DNA of 64,000 nt from Ensifer sp. USDA 6670 (lineage in GTDB: Bacteria > Pseudomonadota > Alphaproteobacteria > Rhizobiales > Rhizobiaceae). The DNA lies in the NCBI GenBank assembly GCA_000421085.1, contig ATWE01000004.1, positions 199,218 to 263,217 on the forward strand. Direction: 5' to 3'. This document shows, piece after piece, positions 7,568 through 15,386 of the stretch. The notes beneath the pieces were generated by a model. It searched no databases. It was not told the origin of the DNA and saw only the letters and a program-made list of their open reading frames with translations. Position 1 is the stretch's first letter. Every line of letters begins with the position of its first letter. The translations under genes and the position numbers were made by a program.

Positions 7568-9397
7568 TCAGGACTTCTTGTCCGGCGCTGTCTCGGGTCC
7601 GGTCTTTTTCGGCAGCTTCTCCTTGGCATCCGCCGCGGCCGGAACCGGTTCCTTAAGCGGCGGCAGACCGTTTTCGATCTTCGCCTTGATCTTCGGAATT
7701 TCCGCTTCCTCGGGCTTCAGTTCCAGCGCCTGATTCCACTGGAAAACGGCTTCGAGCTTCCGGCCGACGCGCCAGTAGGCGTCGCCGAGATGGTCGTTGA
7801 TCGTCGCGTCGCCGGCCATCAGTTCCGCAGCGCGCTCGAGCTCGGTCACAGCCTCGTCGAACCGGTTCATGCGGAAATAGGCCCAGCCGAGCGAGTCGAC
7901 GATATAGCCGTCGTCGGGCTTGAGCTCGACCGCCTTGCGGATCATCTCAAGCCCGTCCTCGAGGTTGATGTTCATGTCGACCCAGGAATAGCCGAGATAG
8001 TTCAGAACCTGCGGCTGATCCGGGTTGAGCTCCAGCGCCTTGCGAAAGTTCGGCTCGGCCTTTTCCCAGAGCTTCTGGCGTTCGTAGGCAATGCCGCGCT
8101 GGAAGAAGACGGTCCAGTCGCTCCGCTTCGGCACCGGGCCGATGGCGGCGACCGCGCGGTCGTAAAGCTCGCCCATCTCCTTGTAGTCCTTGGCGTCGGA
8201 AAGCACGCTGCCATAGGCGAGATAGTTGCGGATGTTCTTGGGATCGACGTCGATCAGCCCTTTCAGATGCTTCTTCGCCTCGTCGACCTTGCCGATGCCG
8301 GCGAGGCTGAGGCCAAGCTGAAGTTCGGAAAGGCGACGCATCGGCGAGCTCTCCGGCACGCTCTTGTAAAGCTCTATCGCCTCTTCCGGCTTTTTCAGAC
8401 TTTCGGCGATACCCCCGAGCATCACGAGAATATCGGCGCTTTCCGGGTCGAGCCGTCGCGCCGTCTGAAGGTAGAGCGAAACGATGTCTTCCGCGCCCTC
8501 TCGGTTGAGCGCGCCACCGATCGAAAAGAGCACGGCGGACGCACCCTGCACGGCGTTGCGAACCTGCTGCTCCTGCGGCTTTCCTTCCTCGACACTCTTC
8601 CTCAGTGCCTCGAGCGGAGTGTAGTTGTTGACGAGGCTTTCGCCGACGGAAATCGTATCCAACGCCTTCTGCTTGTTGCCTTCGCGCGCTTCGAATCGCG
8701 CCAGCGCCTCGACGGCCCGCATGAAGGTGTCCGGCGCGGCGCCGCCGCCTTCGCGGTCAAGAATGGCGTCGTTGAGCCGGGCGCGCGCAGTCGCCTTGTC
8801 GCCGGCCGCAAGCGCGATCGCCCCGGCATGATAGTTTCTGAAGATCCGGAACCATTCCGGGCCATCCAGATTCTTGATCTGCGCCAGCGCCTCCTTCGGT
8901 CGGCCCTGGCCGAACTTGGCCCAGGCGGAAAGCAGCGAGCTCATCAGCCGGTCGAGATCGTTCGGACCATCGTAGTTCAAGAGCTTTTGCGCGTTGCGGT
9001 ATTCGCGTTTGCGGATCGCTTCGATCGCGCGGACCACCGTGGTGATCCTTTCGACGGCGGGATCCGATTTCAGCTCTTCGGCGATCTTGGCGCCTTCATC
9101 GAACTTGCCGCTCATCAGCAGCGTGATCATCAGCCGCTGCTTCACATCGTTGTTGCCGGGTTCGAACCTGAGCGCGGTACGATAGAGTTCGGTTGCCGCC
9201 GCAAAGTCGCGATCGACGTCCGCCGTGCGCGCCGCAAGGAATGCGCCGGCAAAGGTGTTGACGCTCCTGATGTCGAAAGGCTCGGCGTCTTCGACCGGCG
9301 CCTTCTCCTCGGCAAGGGCCTGCTGGTTGCCGGTCACCGTTGCAAGAACCAGCATTGCCGCGCCGCTGAGAAGGCGAAGGAATGTATTCTGCCGCAT
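7568..9397 (-). CDS. Secreted tetratricopeptide-repeat protein
   Basis: 609 residues from ATG 9397. The N-terminus (MRQNTFLRLLSGAAMLVLATV, then cleavage-like QALAEEK) is a signal peptide, so the protein is periplasmic or envelope-bound. The rest is built of TPR units. Clear ones include the region with ATELYRTALRFEPGNND near the N-terminus and a C-terminal run (KAEPNFRKALELNPDQP, MIRKAVELKPDDGYI, AVTELERAAEL, AVFQWNQALELKPEE). The tail is Lys/Pro/Ala-rich. TPR proteins at this position in rhizobia are of unknown partner; a role in envelope assembly is possible. It is the first gene of an operon with ispE and moaB. A longer frame to 9643 lacks a start signal and precedes the signal peptide. 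Confidence 0.88.
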   Translation of the reverse strand: MRQNTFLRLLSGAAMLVLATVTGNQQALAEEKAPVEDAEPFDIRSVNTFAGAFLAARTADVDRDFAAATELYRTALRFEPGNNDVKQRLMITLLMSGKFDEGAKIAEELKSDPAVERITTVVRAIEAIRKREYRNAQKLLNYDGPNDLDRLMSSLLSAWAKFGQGRPKEALAQIKNLDGPEWFRIFRNYHAGAIALAAGDKATARARLNDAILDREGGGAAPDTFMRAVEALARFEAREGNKQKALDTISVGESLVNNYTPLEALRKSVEEGKPQEQQVRNAVQGASAVLFSIGGALNREGAEDIVSLYLQTARRLDPESADILVMLGGIAESLKKPEEAIELYKSVPESSPMRRLSELQLGLSLAGIGKVDEAKKHLKGLIDVDPKNIRNYLAYGSVLSDAKDYKEMGELYDRAVAAIGPVPKRSDWTVFFQRGIAYERQKLWEKAEPNFRKALELNPDQPQVLNYLGYSWVDMNINLEDGLEMIRKAVELKPDDGYIVDSLGWAYFRMNRFDEAVTELERAAELMAGDATINDHLGDAYWRVGRKLEAVFQWNQALELKPEEAEIPKIKAKIENGLPPLKEPVPAAADAKEKLPKKTGPETAPDKKS

Positions 9398-9606
9398 ATC
9401 AAACCTTTCATTGCCGGTGGTACGATTCGAGGCGCCACCGCTGGTTGGCCCGGAGCCGATTGGAAATCGGGCGCAAGTCTTCAAGAATAGAATGGCTTTT
9501 TTGGCGCAGCGCGGCAAGAAAATCCTCCGGGGAGGACTTCGTCCGCCGCTGCTGCGGCACCGCGTGTCTTGCCGGAAGTGCAAGGTTTGCGGCAGCACTT
9601 TGAATT

Positions 9607-9655
9607 GCCGCATGTTTCTGCCCTTGGATCGGCCGCGATGCAAGGAAACATGAAG
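9607..9655 (+). repeat. Palindromic repeat family A, copy 1, within gap 9398-9659
   Basis: CCGCATGTTTCTGCCCTTGG, then ATCGGCCGCGAT, then CAAGGAAACATGAAG. GCATGTTTC pairs with GAAACATG, and the inner ATCG/CGAT arms also pair. Related copies are at 11877-11924, 14643-14689 and 44988-45035. The rest of the 262-bp gap between the TPR gene and the polyprenyl synthase gene holds the TPR gene's 5' region and nothing else I can name. Confidence 0.7.
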
Positions 9656-9659
9656 TGGC

Positions 9660-10676
9660 TCAGCTTACCCGATCGATGCAGAAATCGATTACCTCGACAA
9701 GCGCCGATTTCCATGACGAAGCCGGCAGCGGCGCGAGCGCGTCGCGGGCGATCGTGCCGTAGTGTTTGGCACGGGCGATCGTATCCGTAAGCCCCCCGTA
9801 GCGACGGATGAGACCCAGCGCCTTTTCGAGATTTGCCGCGTCGCTTGCGCCGCCCTCGATCGCCTCGCGCCAGAACGCCCGGTCTTGCGGCGTGCCGCGG
9901 CGATAGGAGAGAATGACCGGCAGTGTGATCTTGCCTTCGCGAAAATCGTCTCCGACATTCTTACCGAGATCGCTCGACGTTCCGCCATAATCGAGAACGT
10001 CGTCGACCAGCTGGAAGGCAAGGCCGAGATTGGTGCCGTAGGACTTCAGCGCGTTGCGGTCGGCCTTGCTTCCGCCTGCGACGATCGGCCCGACCTCGGA
10101 GGCGGCCGCGAAGAGGGCCGCCGTCTTGGCGCGGATGACCTGCAGATAGTCGTCCTCGGTCGTCTCCATGTTCTTGGCGACCGAAAGCTGCAGAACCTCG
10201 CCCTCCGCGATCACCGATGCGGCGGTCGAAAGGACGTCGAGGGCATCGATCGAGCCGACGTCGACCATCATGCGGAAAGCCTGCCCGAGCAGGAAATCGC
10301 CGACGAGCACGCTTGCCTGATTGCCCCAGATCGTCCGCGCCGTGGATTTGCCGCGCCTCAGATCGCTCTCATCGACCACATCGTCGTGCAAAAGGGTCGC
10401 CGTGTGCATGAACTCGACGCTGGTCGCGAGCTTGATGTGACCATCTCCCTCGTAGCCGAACATCGAAGCGGCGGCGAGCGTCAGCATCGGCCGGAGCCGC
10501 TTGCCGCCCGAGGAAATCAGGTGATTGGCGACTTCCGGGATCATCTGGACGTCGGAGCCGGCCTTGGAAAGAATGAGCTGGTTGACCCGCTCCATGTCGG
10601 ACAGCGTCAGGTCGACAAGCGGCTTCACAGATGCCTGTTTGTTTTTATTGTCTTCCAGCGGTATCACTACGCCCAA
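9660..10676 (-). CDS. ispB: Long-chain polyprenyl (octaprenyl/decaprenyl-type) diphosphate synthase
   Basis: 338 residues. It condenses isopentenyl units into the side chain of ubiquinone. The first aspartate-rich motif is LLHDDVVDESD (D98, D99, D102) and the second is LVDDVLDYGG (D225, D226, D229). GKRLRP near residue 60 binds the diphosphate. The reading frame starts at TTG 10676, which has AGGAG eight bases upstream; a GTG nine bases further in is too far from that site. Product chain length cannot be read reliably; rhizobia mostly make Q10. It transcribes away from the DUF2007 gene, sharing a 107-bp divergent region. ubiA at 29036 would use its product. Confidence 0.93.
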   Translation of the reverse strand: MGVVIPLEDNKNKQASVKPLVDLTLSDMERVNQLILSKAGSDVQMIPEVANHLISSGGKRLRPMLTLAAASMFGYEGDGHIKLATSVEFMHTATLLHDDVVDESDLRRGKSTARTIWGNQASVLVGDFLLGQAFRMMVDVGSIDALDVLSTAASVIAEGEVLQLSVAKNMETTEDDYLQVIRAKTAALFAAASEVGPIVAGGSKADRNALKSYGTNLGLAFQLVDDVLDYGGTSSDLGKNVGDDFREGKITLPVILSYRRGTPQDRAFWREAIEGGASDAANLEKALGLIRRYGGLTDTIARAKHYGTIARDALAPLPASSWKSALVEVIDFCIDRVS

Positions 10677-10783
10677 CGCCCGGACTCCTGTTTCGTTGCG
10701 GGTTCGACAATAGAAAGAGGGGCTTCGGGCGGCAAGAGGCGAATTGCCCCGCCCGCAGCTTTAAGACAGGAAAATAGAGCCGG

Positions 10784-11005
10784 ATGAAAGAACTGATCCG
10801 CACCAATGATGCCGTCCTTCTTTCCTTTGCGGAAAGCCTGATGAAGGACGCCGGCATCGGATGCTTCATCGCCGATCAGGACATGAGCATACTCGAAGGA
10901 TCGCTCGGCCTCCTGCCGCGGCGATTCCTGGTCGCCGAAGACGATGCCGACCGGGCGCGGCGCATTCTGATCGATGCGGGCCTTGAACTGGAATTGCGGC
11001 AATGA
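10784..11005 (+). CDS. DUF2007-family small protein
   Basis: 73 residues. The sequence MKELIRTNDAVLLSFAESLMKDAGI followed by an acidic middle and a RRFLVAEDDADRARRIL stretch matches the DUF2007 family, whose members resemble the signal-transducing PII/ACT-like alpha-beta sandwich but have no proven role. It is separated by 34 bases from the methyltransferase gene at 11040 and is probably co-transcribed with it. There is no membrane segment. No strong ribosome-binding site is visible, only AGGAAAA about 14 bases upstream. Confidence 0.85.
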   Translation: MKELIRTNDAVLLSFAESLMKDAGIGCFIADQDMSILEGSLGLLPRRFLVAEDDADRARRILIDAGLELELRQ

Positions 11006-11039
11006 TCGGCTGCGGCCCTTCCGCGCGGCGGAAAGCGGC

Positions 11040-11810
11040 ATGACGGGAATTCCGGAGACGGTGGATGCTTTCCACCGCGGCAGGTTCCACTTGATCCAGC
11101 CTCTTGGTCAGGGGCACCGTTCGGGAATGGATGCGATGCTGGTCGCATCCCTCGTTTCCTGCCGCAGCGCGTGCCGCGTCGCCGATCTCGGCGCGGGCGC
11201 CGGGGCGGCCGGCATGGCCGTGGCGTCGCGGATCGAGGAGGCCGAGGTGCTGCTGGTCGAGCGTTCGCCGGTCATGGCGGATTTCGCGCGCCGCAGCCTC
11301 GCACTGCCTGAGAACGTGCATCTTGCCGGCCGCGTCTCGGTGCTCGAAGCCGATGTCTCGTTGAGCGGCAAGGCGCGCGCGGCCGCGGGTCTTCCAGACG
11401 ACACATTCGACCATGTGATCATGAACCCACCCTTCAACGACGCGGCGGATCGCAGGACGCCCGACCGGCTAAAGGCCGAGGCTCATGCCATGAGCGGCGA
11501 CCTGTTCGAAGCGTGGATCAAAACGGCCGGAGCAATCATGAAGCCGGGCGGGCAGCTTTCTCTGATCGCCCGACCGGAATCGATCGCCGGGATCATCGAG
11601 GCCTGCGGCCGCCGCTTCGGCGGCATAGAGATCACTCCGCTGCTGCCGCGGGCAGGCGAAAATGCCGTGCGCATCCTCGTTTCCGCGATCAAGCAGAGCC
11701 GCAAGCGGCTGGCGCTGCGCGCGCCGCTCGTGATGCACAGAGAGGGCCACCGCTTTTCGCCGGAGGTCGACGATCTCAACAATGGCCGCGCGGCCTATCA
11801 TCGCCGATGA
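11040..11810 (+). CDS. TrmN6-like SAM-dependent methyltransferase (tRNA adenine-N6 type)
   Basis: 256 residues from ATG 11040. The Rossmann SAM-binding motif VADLGAGAGAAGMA and the motif MNPPFND (NPPF, the catalytic loop of N6-adenine methyltransferases) place it with YfiC/TrmN6 enzymes, which methylate A37 of a tRNA. QPLGQGHRSGMDAMLVASLV is the typical N-terminal block. An in-frame ATG at 10974 overlaps the upstream gene by 32 bases and adds a non-family extension; GGAAAG lies just upstream of 11040. The target tRNA is inferred from family only. Confidence 0.85.
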   Translation: MTGIPETVDAFHRGRFHLIQPLGQGHRSGMDAMLVASLVSCRSACRVADLGAGAGAAGMAVASRIEEAEVLLVERSPVMADFARRSLALPENVHLAGRVSVLEADVSLSGKARAAAGLPDDTFDHVIMNPPFNDAADRRTPDRLKAEAHAMSGDLFEAWIKTAGAIMKPGGQLSLIARPESIAGIIEACGRRFGGIEITPLLPRAGENAVRILVSAIKQSRKRLALRAPLVMHREGHRFSPEVDDLNNGRAAYHRR

Positions 11811-11876
11811 TTAACCGTAAGCAGGGCATTGCGTTTGCGATGCCAATACATACATGCACGACGACAATTTGGATTG

Positions 11877-11924
11877 CTGCATGTCTCTGTTCTCAAATCG
11901 GCTAGGATTTAAGCAGAGATTGCA
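11877..11924 (+). repeat. Palindromic repeat family A, copy 2, in the 5' region of the S49 peptidase gene
   Basis: CTGCATGTCTCTG (11877-11889) pairs with CAGAGATTGCAG (11913-11924), with an inner AAATCGGCTAGGATTT hairpin. Compared with copy 4 (CTGCATGTTT / AAACATGCAG) both arms have changed but still pair. It ends six bases before the AGGAG ribosome-binding site (11931-11935) of the downstream gene, so it would lie in that gene's leader RNA if the promoter is upstream. Confidence 0.7.
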
Positions 11925-11940
11925 GCGGGCAGGAGTTGAA

Positions 11941-12807
11941 ATGGCCGGATTTTTCAGAAAGCTGATGCCGAAGCGCTTCCGCAGGGATGGTGTGACGATT
12001 CCGGCGATCAGGCTGCATGGCGCAATCATGGCCGGCGGTAGCCCGCTCCGCCCGGTTCTCAATCTTGCGACGATTGCGCCGCTGCTGGAAAAGGCCTTCT
12101 CCGTCAAAGATGCCCCGGCCGTTGCCATCTCCATCAACTCTCCGGGCGGTTCGCCGGTGCAGTCCCGTCTTATCTATCAGCGCATCCGCGATCTCGCGCA
12201 GGAGAAAAGAAAGCGTGTGCTGATCTTCGTCGAGGACGTGGCCGCGTCCGGTGGTTACATGATCGCACTGGCGGGCGATGAGATCATCGCCGATCCGACC
12301 TCGATCGTCGGCTCGATCGGCGTCGTATCCGGCGGCTTCGGTTTTCCCGATCTTTTGAAGAAGATCGGCGTCGAGAGACGGGTCTACACGGCGGGCGAAA
12401 ACAAGGTGGTTCTCGATCCTTTCCAGCCGGAGAAGGAGCGTGACATAGAATTTCTCAAGGGCCTGCAGCTCGAGATCCACGACATCTTCATCCAGATGGT
12501 CAAGAGCAGACGCGGTTCGCTCCTGGCCGACCATCCGGATCTTTTCTCGGGGCTGTTCTGGACGGGGCAACGGGGTCAGGAACTCGGCCTGGTCGACGCC
12601 CTCGGCGACATGCGGGGCGAGGTGAAGAAGCGCTACGGAGAAAAAGCGCGGCTCGAGCTGATTCAGCCGGCGCGAAGCCTCTTCGGGCGGCGTCAGCCCG
12701 GAGCAGCCGTAGCCGGAGCAATGGCGGGGCCGCTCGTCGCATCGGCGGCTGCAGGTCTCGTAGACGCCATCGAGGAACGGGCGCTCTGGGCGCGTTTCGG
12801 TCTTTGA
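11941..12807 (+). CDS. S49 family signal-peptide-peptidase/SohB-like protease
   Basis: 288 residues. It belongs to the Ser/Lys-dyad peptidases of the ClpP fold that cut remnant signal peptides or membrane proteins. The block VAISINSPGGSPVQS, the nucleophile loop EDVAASGGYMIALAGDEI (S103) and YTAGENKVVLDPF (K155 the probable general base) are all present. There is no clear N-terminal membrane anchor, only a basic stretch, and the C-terminal Ala/Gly-rich tail (about residues 255-280) is weakly hydrophobic. ATG 11941 has AGGAG five bases upstream. A longer frame from 11854 runs through a palindromic repeat and is unlikely to be translated. Confidence 0.9.
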   Translation: MAGFFRKLMPKRFRRDGVTIPAIRLHGAIMAGGSPLRPVLNLATIAPLLEKAFSVKDAPAVAISINSPGGSPVQSRLIYQRIRDLAQEKRKRVLIFVEDVAASGGYMIALAGDEIIADPTSIVGSIGVVSGGFGFPDLLKKIGVERRVYTAGENKVVLDPFQPEKERDIEFLKGLQLEIHDIFIQMVKSRRGSLLADHPDLFSGLFWTGQRGQELGLVDALGDMRGEVKKRYGEKARLELIQPARSLFGRRQPGAAVAGAMAGPLVASAAAGLVDAIEERALWARFGL

Positions 12808-12952
12808 ACCGGCCCTGGTCGGTGCGCGGGCGTGTGTTTTTGAAGAACGGTCTCGCGGCATCTGGCCAGTACGGCAAGAGCGCGCTAACACTGCGATTTG
12901 CTGCATCCCCTCGCGCCGTCGTTCCATCAGAGGGATATGCAGAGGAGGAACC

Positions 12953-13144
12953 ATGCCGCAGATCATCCTGCTTCTGATTATCGCCGTCATCGCCTGGATC
13001 GGCTATCGCAAGTTCATCGCGGACGCCGAGAAGCTGACGCGTCAGCGTGAGCGCCTGCGCCGGCAGCGCGAGACTGGCGCAAACGGCACGCTCGTCAAGG
13101 ACGCCGAGACCGGCGAGTACCGCCTGAAGCGCGACGACGAGTGA
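12953..13144 (+). CDS. Small single-pass membrane protein of unknown function
   Basis: 63 residues. A hydrophobic N-terminal helix (about residues 3-18, IILLLIIAVIAWIGY) is followed by a basic, heptad-like stretch (EKLTRQRERLRRQRE) and a polar tail with LVKDAETGEYRLKRDDE. The likely topology is a short N-terminal anchor with a cytoplasmic C-terminus. GAGGAGGAACC directly precedes the ATG, an unusually strong ribosome-binding site. It lies 145 bases after the S49 peptidase gene and about 100 bases before glyQ. I recognise no named family with certainty. Confidence 0.8.
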   Translation: MPQIILLLIIAVIAWIGYRKFIADAEKLTRQRERLRRQRETGANGTLVKDAETGEYRLKRDDE

Positions 13145-13243
13145 GGCTGCCTGACCGAAAACCGGCGGGTGAAGGCGCTTGACCCTCGCCCTGCGGCATG
13201 GCACCTGTCCCCGCAAATCTTGACGAATTCGGACCCGGATCCC

Positions 13244-14206
13244 ATGACCATTGCACCCCTCCCGGACCACATGAACCCGAAGCGCTCCTTTCAGGCACTA
13301 ATCCTGACGCTGCACAACTATTGGGCCGACAAGGGTTGCGCCGTGCTTCAGCCCTACGACATGGAGGTCGGCGCCGGCACGTTTCATCCGGCGACGACGC
13401 TCAGGGCGCTCGGGCCGAAGCCATGGCGCGCGGCCTATGTGCAGCCGTCGAGACGCCCGACCGACGGTCGCTACGGCGAGAATCCCAACCGGCTGCAGCA
13501 CTATTACCAGTATCAGGTGATCTTGAAGCCCAACCCTTCCAATCTGCAGGAGCTCTATCTCGGCTCGCTCGAGGCGATCGGCCTCGATCCGCTGCTGCAC
13601 GATATCCGTTTCGTAGAGGATGATTGGGAAAGCCCGACGCTCGGCGCCTGGGGGCTCGGCTGGGAATGCTGGTGCGACGGCATGGAAGTGTCGCAGTTCA
13701 CCTATTTCCAGCAGGTTTGCGGCATCGAATGCTCTCCGGTTTCCGGCGAACTGACCTACGGCCTCGAGCGCCTGGCGATGTATGTCCAGGGCGTCGACAA
13801 TGTCTACGACCTCAACTTCAACGGCCGCGACGGCGCCGAGAAGATCAGCTATGGCGATGTCTTTCTGCAGGCGGAACAGGAATATTCGCGGCACAATTTC
13901 GAATACGCCAATACGGCGATGCTGCATCAGCATTTCATCGATGCGGAGAAGGAATGCCTTGCCTTGCTGGCAGCCGGTGCGCCTGATGACTCCAGCAACA
14001 ACCGCCTGCACAAATGCGTCTTCCCCGCCTATGACCAGTGCATCAAGGCGAGCCACGTCTTCAATCTTCTGGATGCCCGCGGCGTGATTTCGGTGACGGA
14101 GCGCCAGAGCTACATCCTGCGCGTGCGTACGCTCGCGAAAGCCTGCGGCGAGGCCTTCCTGCTGACCGAGGCCGGTGGCGTCAACTGGAACAGGGAAGCG
14201 GCCTGA
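13244..14206 (+). CDS. glyQ: Glycyl-tRNA synthetase alpha subunit
   Basis: 320 residues. It is the catalytic alpha chain of the bacterial alpha2beta2 glycyl-tRNA synthetase, which charges tRNA-Gly. Class II features are present: the [19 protein letters not shown] block, [18 protein letters not shown], and [22 protein letters not shown] chose ATG 13244 ([17 protein letters not shown]) because close relatives as I remember them begin this way; the family core begins at the internal ATG 13271. Neither has a strong ribosome-binding site. The beta-subunit gene glyS is separated from it by a small minus-strand frame, lemA and a DUF2207 gene. Confidence 0.95.
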   Translation: MTIAPLPDHMNPKRSFQALILTLHNYWADKGCAVLQPYDMEVGAGTFHPATTLRALGPKPWRAAYVQPSRRPTDGRYGENPNRLQHYYQYQVILKPNPSNLQELYLGSLEAIGLDPLLHDIRFVEDDWESPTLGAWGLGWECWCDGMEVSQFTYFQQVCGIECSPVSGELTYGLERLAMYVQGVDNVYDLNFNGRDGAEKISYGDVFLQAEQEYSRHNFEYANTAMLHQHFIDAEKECLALLAAGAPDDSSNNRLHKCVFPAYDQCIKASHVFNLLDARGVISVTERQSYILRVRTLAKACGEAFLLTEAGGVNWNREAA

Positions 14207-14452
14207 TCAAGAGGTCGCGGAGGTCCTCCGGCCGCATGGCGGGGCAAGCCGATCCCATCGCCGCGAGCAGAAGTGCTCGCTCCCGTCGAGCCGCCACTTC
14301 GGCGCCGGCGCTCTGACGCTCGACAGCTCGCCGGCGTAGATTTGCAGCGCGCGGCGCACACCGCTCGGCCTTTCGATCGGGCCCGCGCTTGCATGGGCCG
14401 CGAAAAGGGCGGCAAAGGCGATCACGTTGATGAAGCTCACGGGCGTGTTCAT
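14207..14452 (-). CDS. Possible small secreted protein
   Basis: 81 residues from ATG 14452 on the strand opposite glyQ, converging on it. The N-terminus (MNTPVSFINVIAFAALFAAHASAG) looks like a signal peptide with an Ala-x-Ala-like cleavage site, followed by a basic mature part containing two cysteines (EHFCSRRWD, APPCGRR). Codon third positions are mostly G or C, as in neighbouring genes. There is no clear ribosome-binding site and I know no family, so this may be a chance frame in an otherwise gene-free gap of about 510 bases. Confidence 0.35.
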   Translation of the reverse strand: MNTPVSFINVIAFAALFAAHASAGPIERPSGVRRALQIYAGELSSVRAPAPKWRLDGSEHFCSRRWDRLAPPCGRRTSATS

Positions 14453-14642
14453 GGCGGGCACTAAGCGTTGTGGTTGTTCGATGAATAGACTATCGAGCAT
14501 CCGGCGACGCGTTGCCGTTACCGGTGGAACAGCCTGAGGCTGCAGCCGTCTGCACGACTTGCTCGCAGGGGCTGGGAGCGAAGGCCGGAACGGAAGGACT
14601 TGGGGGCGGTCTTGTGATCGGCCGCAGTAGAAGTTTGAATCG

Positions 14643-14689
14643 CTGCATGGTTTGTTCTTGCATCGAATGGAATTTAAGAAAACATGCAG
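14643..14689 (+). repeat. Palindromic repeat family A, copy 3, upstream of lemA
   Basis: CTGCATG (14643-14649) and CATGCAG (14683-14689) are the pairing ends; TTGTTCTT and AATTTAAGAA make up the inner part. It is preceded by AGTTTGAATCG, as copy 1 is preceded by ACTTTGAATTG. It ends 18 bases before the AAAGGAGG ribosome-binding site (14708-14715) of lemA. Confidence 0.65.
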
Positions 14690-14719
14690 TAGGATCGCCG
14701 TGATCCAAAGGAGGATTTT

Positions 14720-15268
14720 ATGATCGGGCTGGCAATTGGCGTCGCCGTTATTCTTTATCTCGTCTTCGTCTATAACGGCCTCGTCAAGGCGCGCCAGATG
14801 GCCGAAGAGGCATGGTCCGGCATCGACGTGCAGTTGAAGCGCCGCGCCGATCTCATCCCCAATCTTATCGAGACGGTGAAAGGCTACGCCGCTCACGAGA
14901 AGTCGACGCTCGAGGAGGTCGTTACGCTGCGCAACCGGGCTCAGGCGGTGCCGGAAGGCGATGTCGCGGCGCGGGCCGCGGCCGAAGGCGCGCTTTCGCA
15001 GGCGCTTGGCCGCGTCTTCGCGCTCGCCGAAGCCTATCCGGACCTGAAGGCCAACGAGAATTTCGCAGAACTCCAGCGTTCGCTGGAAACGATCGAGGGC
15101 GAGATCCAGATGTCCCGGCGCTATTACAACGGCGCAGCGCGCGATCTCAACGTCAAGGTCGAGAGCTTCCCGTCGAACCTGATCGCCAGCGCCTTCCGCT
15201 TCGTCAAGGCCAGCTATTTCGAGATCACCAACGAGGCGGACCGCGCGGTTCCATCGGTCAAGTTCTAG
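14720..15268 (+). CDS. lemA: LemA family protein
   Basis: 182 residues. An N-terminal transmembrane helix (about residues 2-19) is followed by the LemA helical domain: YNGLVKARQMAEEAWSGIDVQLKRRADLIPNLIETVKGYA is the hallmark region, and NENFAELQRSLETIEGEIQMSRRYYNGAARDLN closes it. LemA proteins are membrane-anchored with the helical domain outside the cytoplasm; their biochemical role is unknown. AAAGGAGG lies just upstream of ATG 14720. The gene is followed by a DUF2207 gene, a pairing repeated in many bacteria that suggests a common envelope function. Confidence 0.93.
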   Translation: MIGLAIGVAVILYLVFVYNGLVKARQMAEEAWSGIDVQLKRRADLIPNLIETVKGYAAHEKSTLEEVVTLRNRAQAVPEGDVAARAAAEGALSQALGRVFALAEAYPDLKANENFAELQRSLETIEGEIQMSRRYYNGAARDLNVKVESFPSNLIASAFRFVKASYFEITNEADRAVPSVKF

Positions 15269-15269
15269 A

Positions 15270-15360
15270 TCAGTTTCACTGAATCATAAAACGATCTATC
15301 GGTTTGAAGCCACGCACTTCCGGACGGAAACCCATTACACGCTTTTCCTGGAAGTGCTCC
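15270..15360 (+). repeat. Rhizobial intergenic repeat, family C
   Basis: The 118-bp gap between lemA and the DUF2207 gene is nearly filled by TCAGTTTCACTGAATCAT, AAAACGATCTAT, CACTTCCGGACGGAAAC and TTTTCCTGGAAGTGCTC. GTTTCACTGAA and the CACTTCC...GGAAGTG arms are inverted repeats. I remember a very abundant rhizobial repeat with these words; only one copy is seen in this window, so the identification rests on memory. Confidence 0.5.
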
Positions 15361-15386
15361 GGCGGACCTGAAAAAGGGAAATCCCG

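Noticed and set aside
7340..9490. 716-residue plus-strand frame opposite the TPR gene
   Set aside because: Antisense shadow; the TPR gene has clear repeats and a signal peptide and fits the operon.
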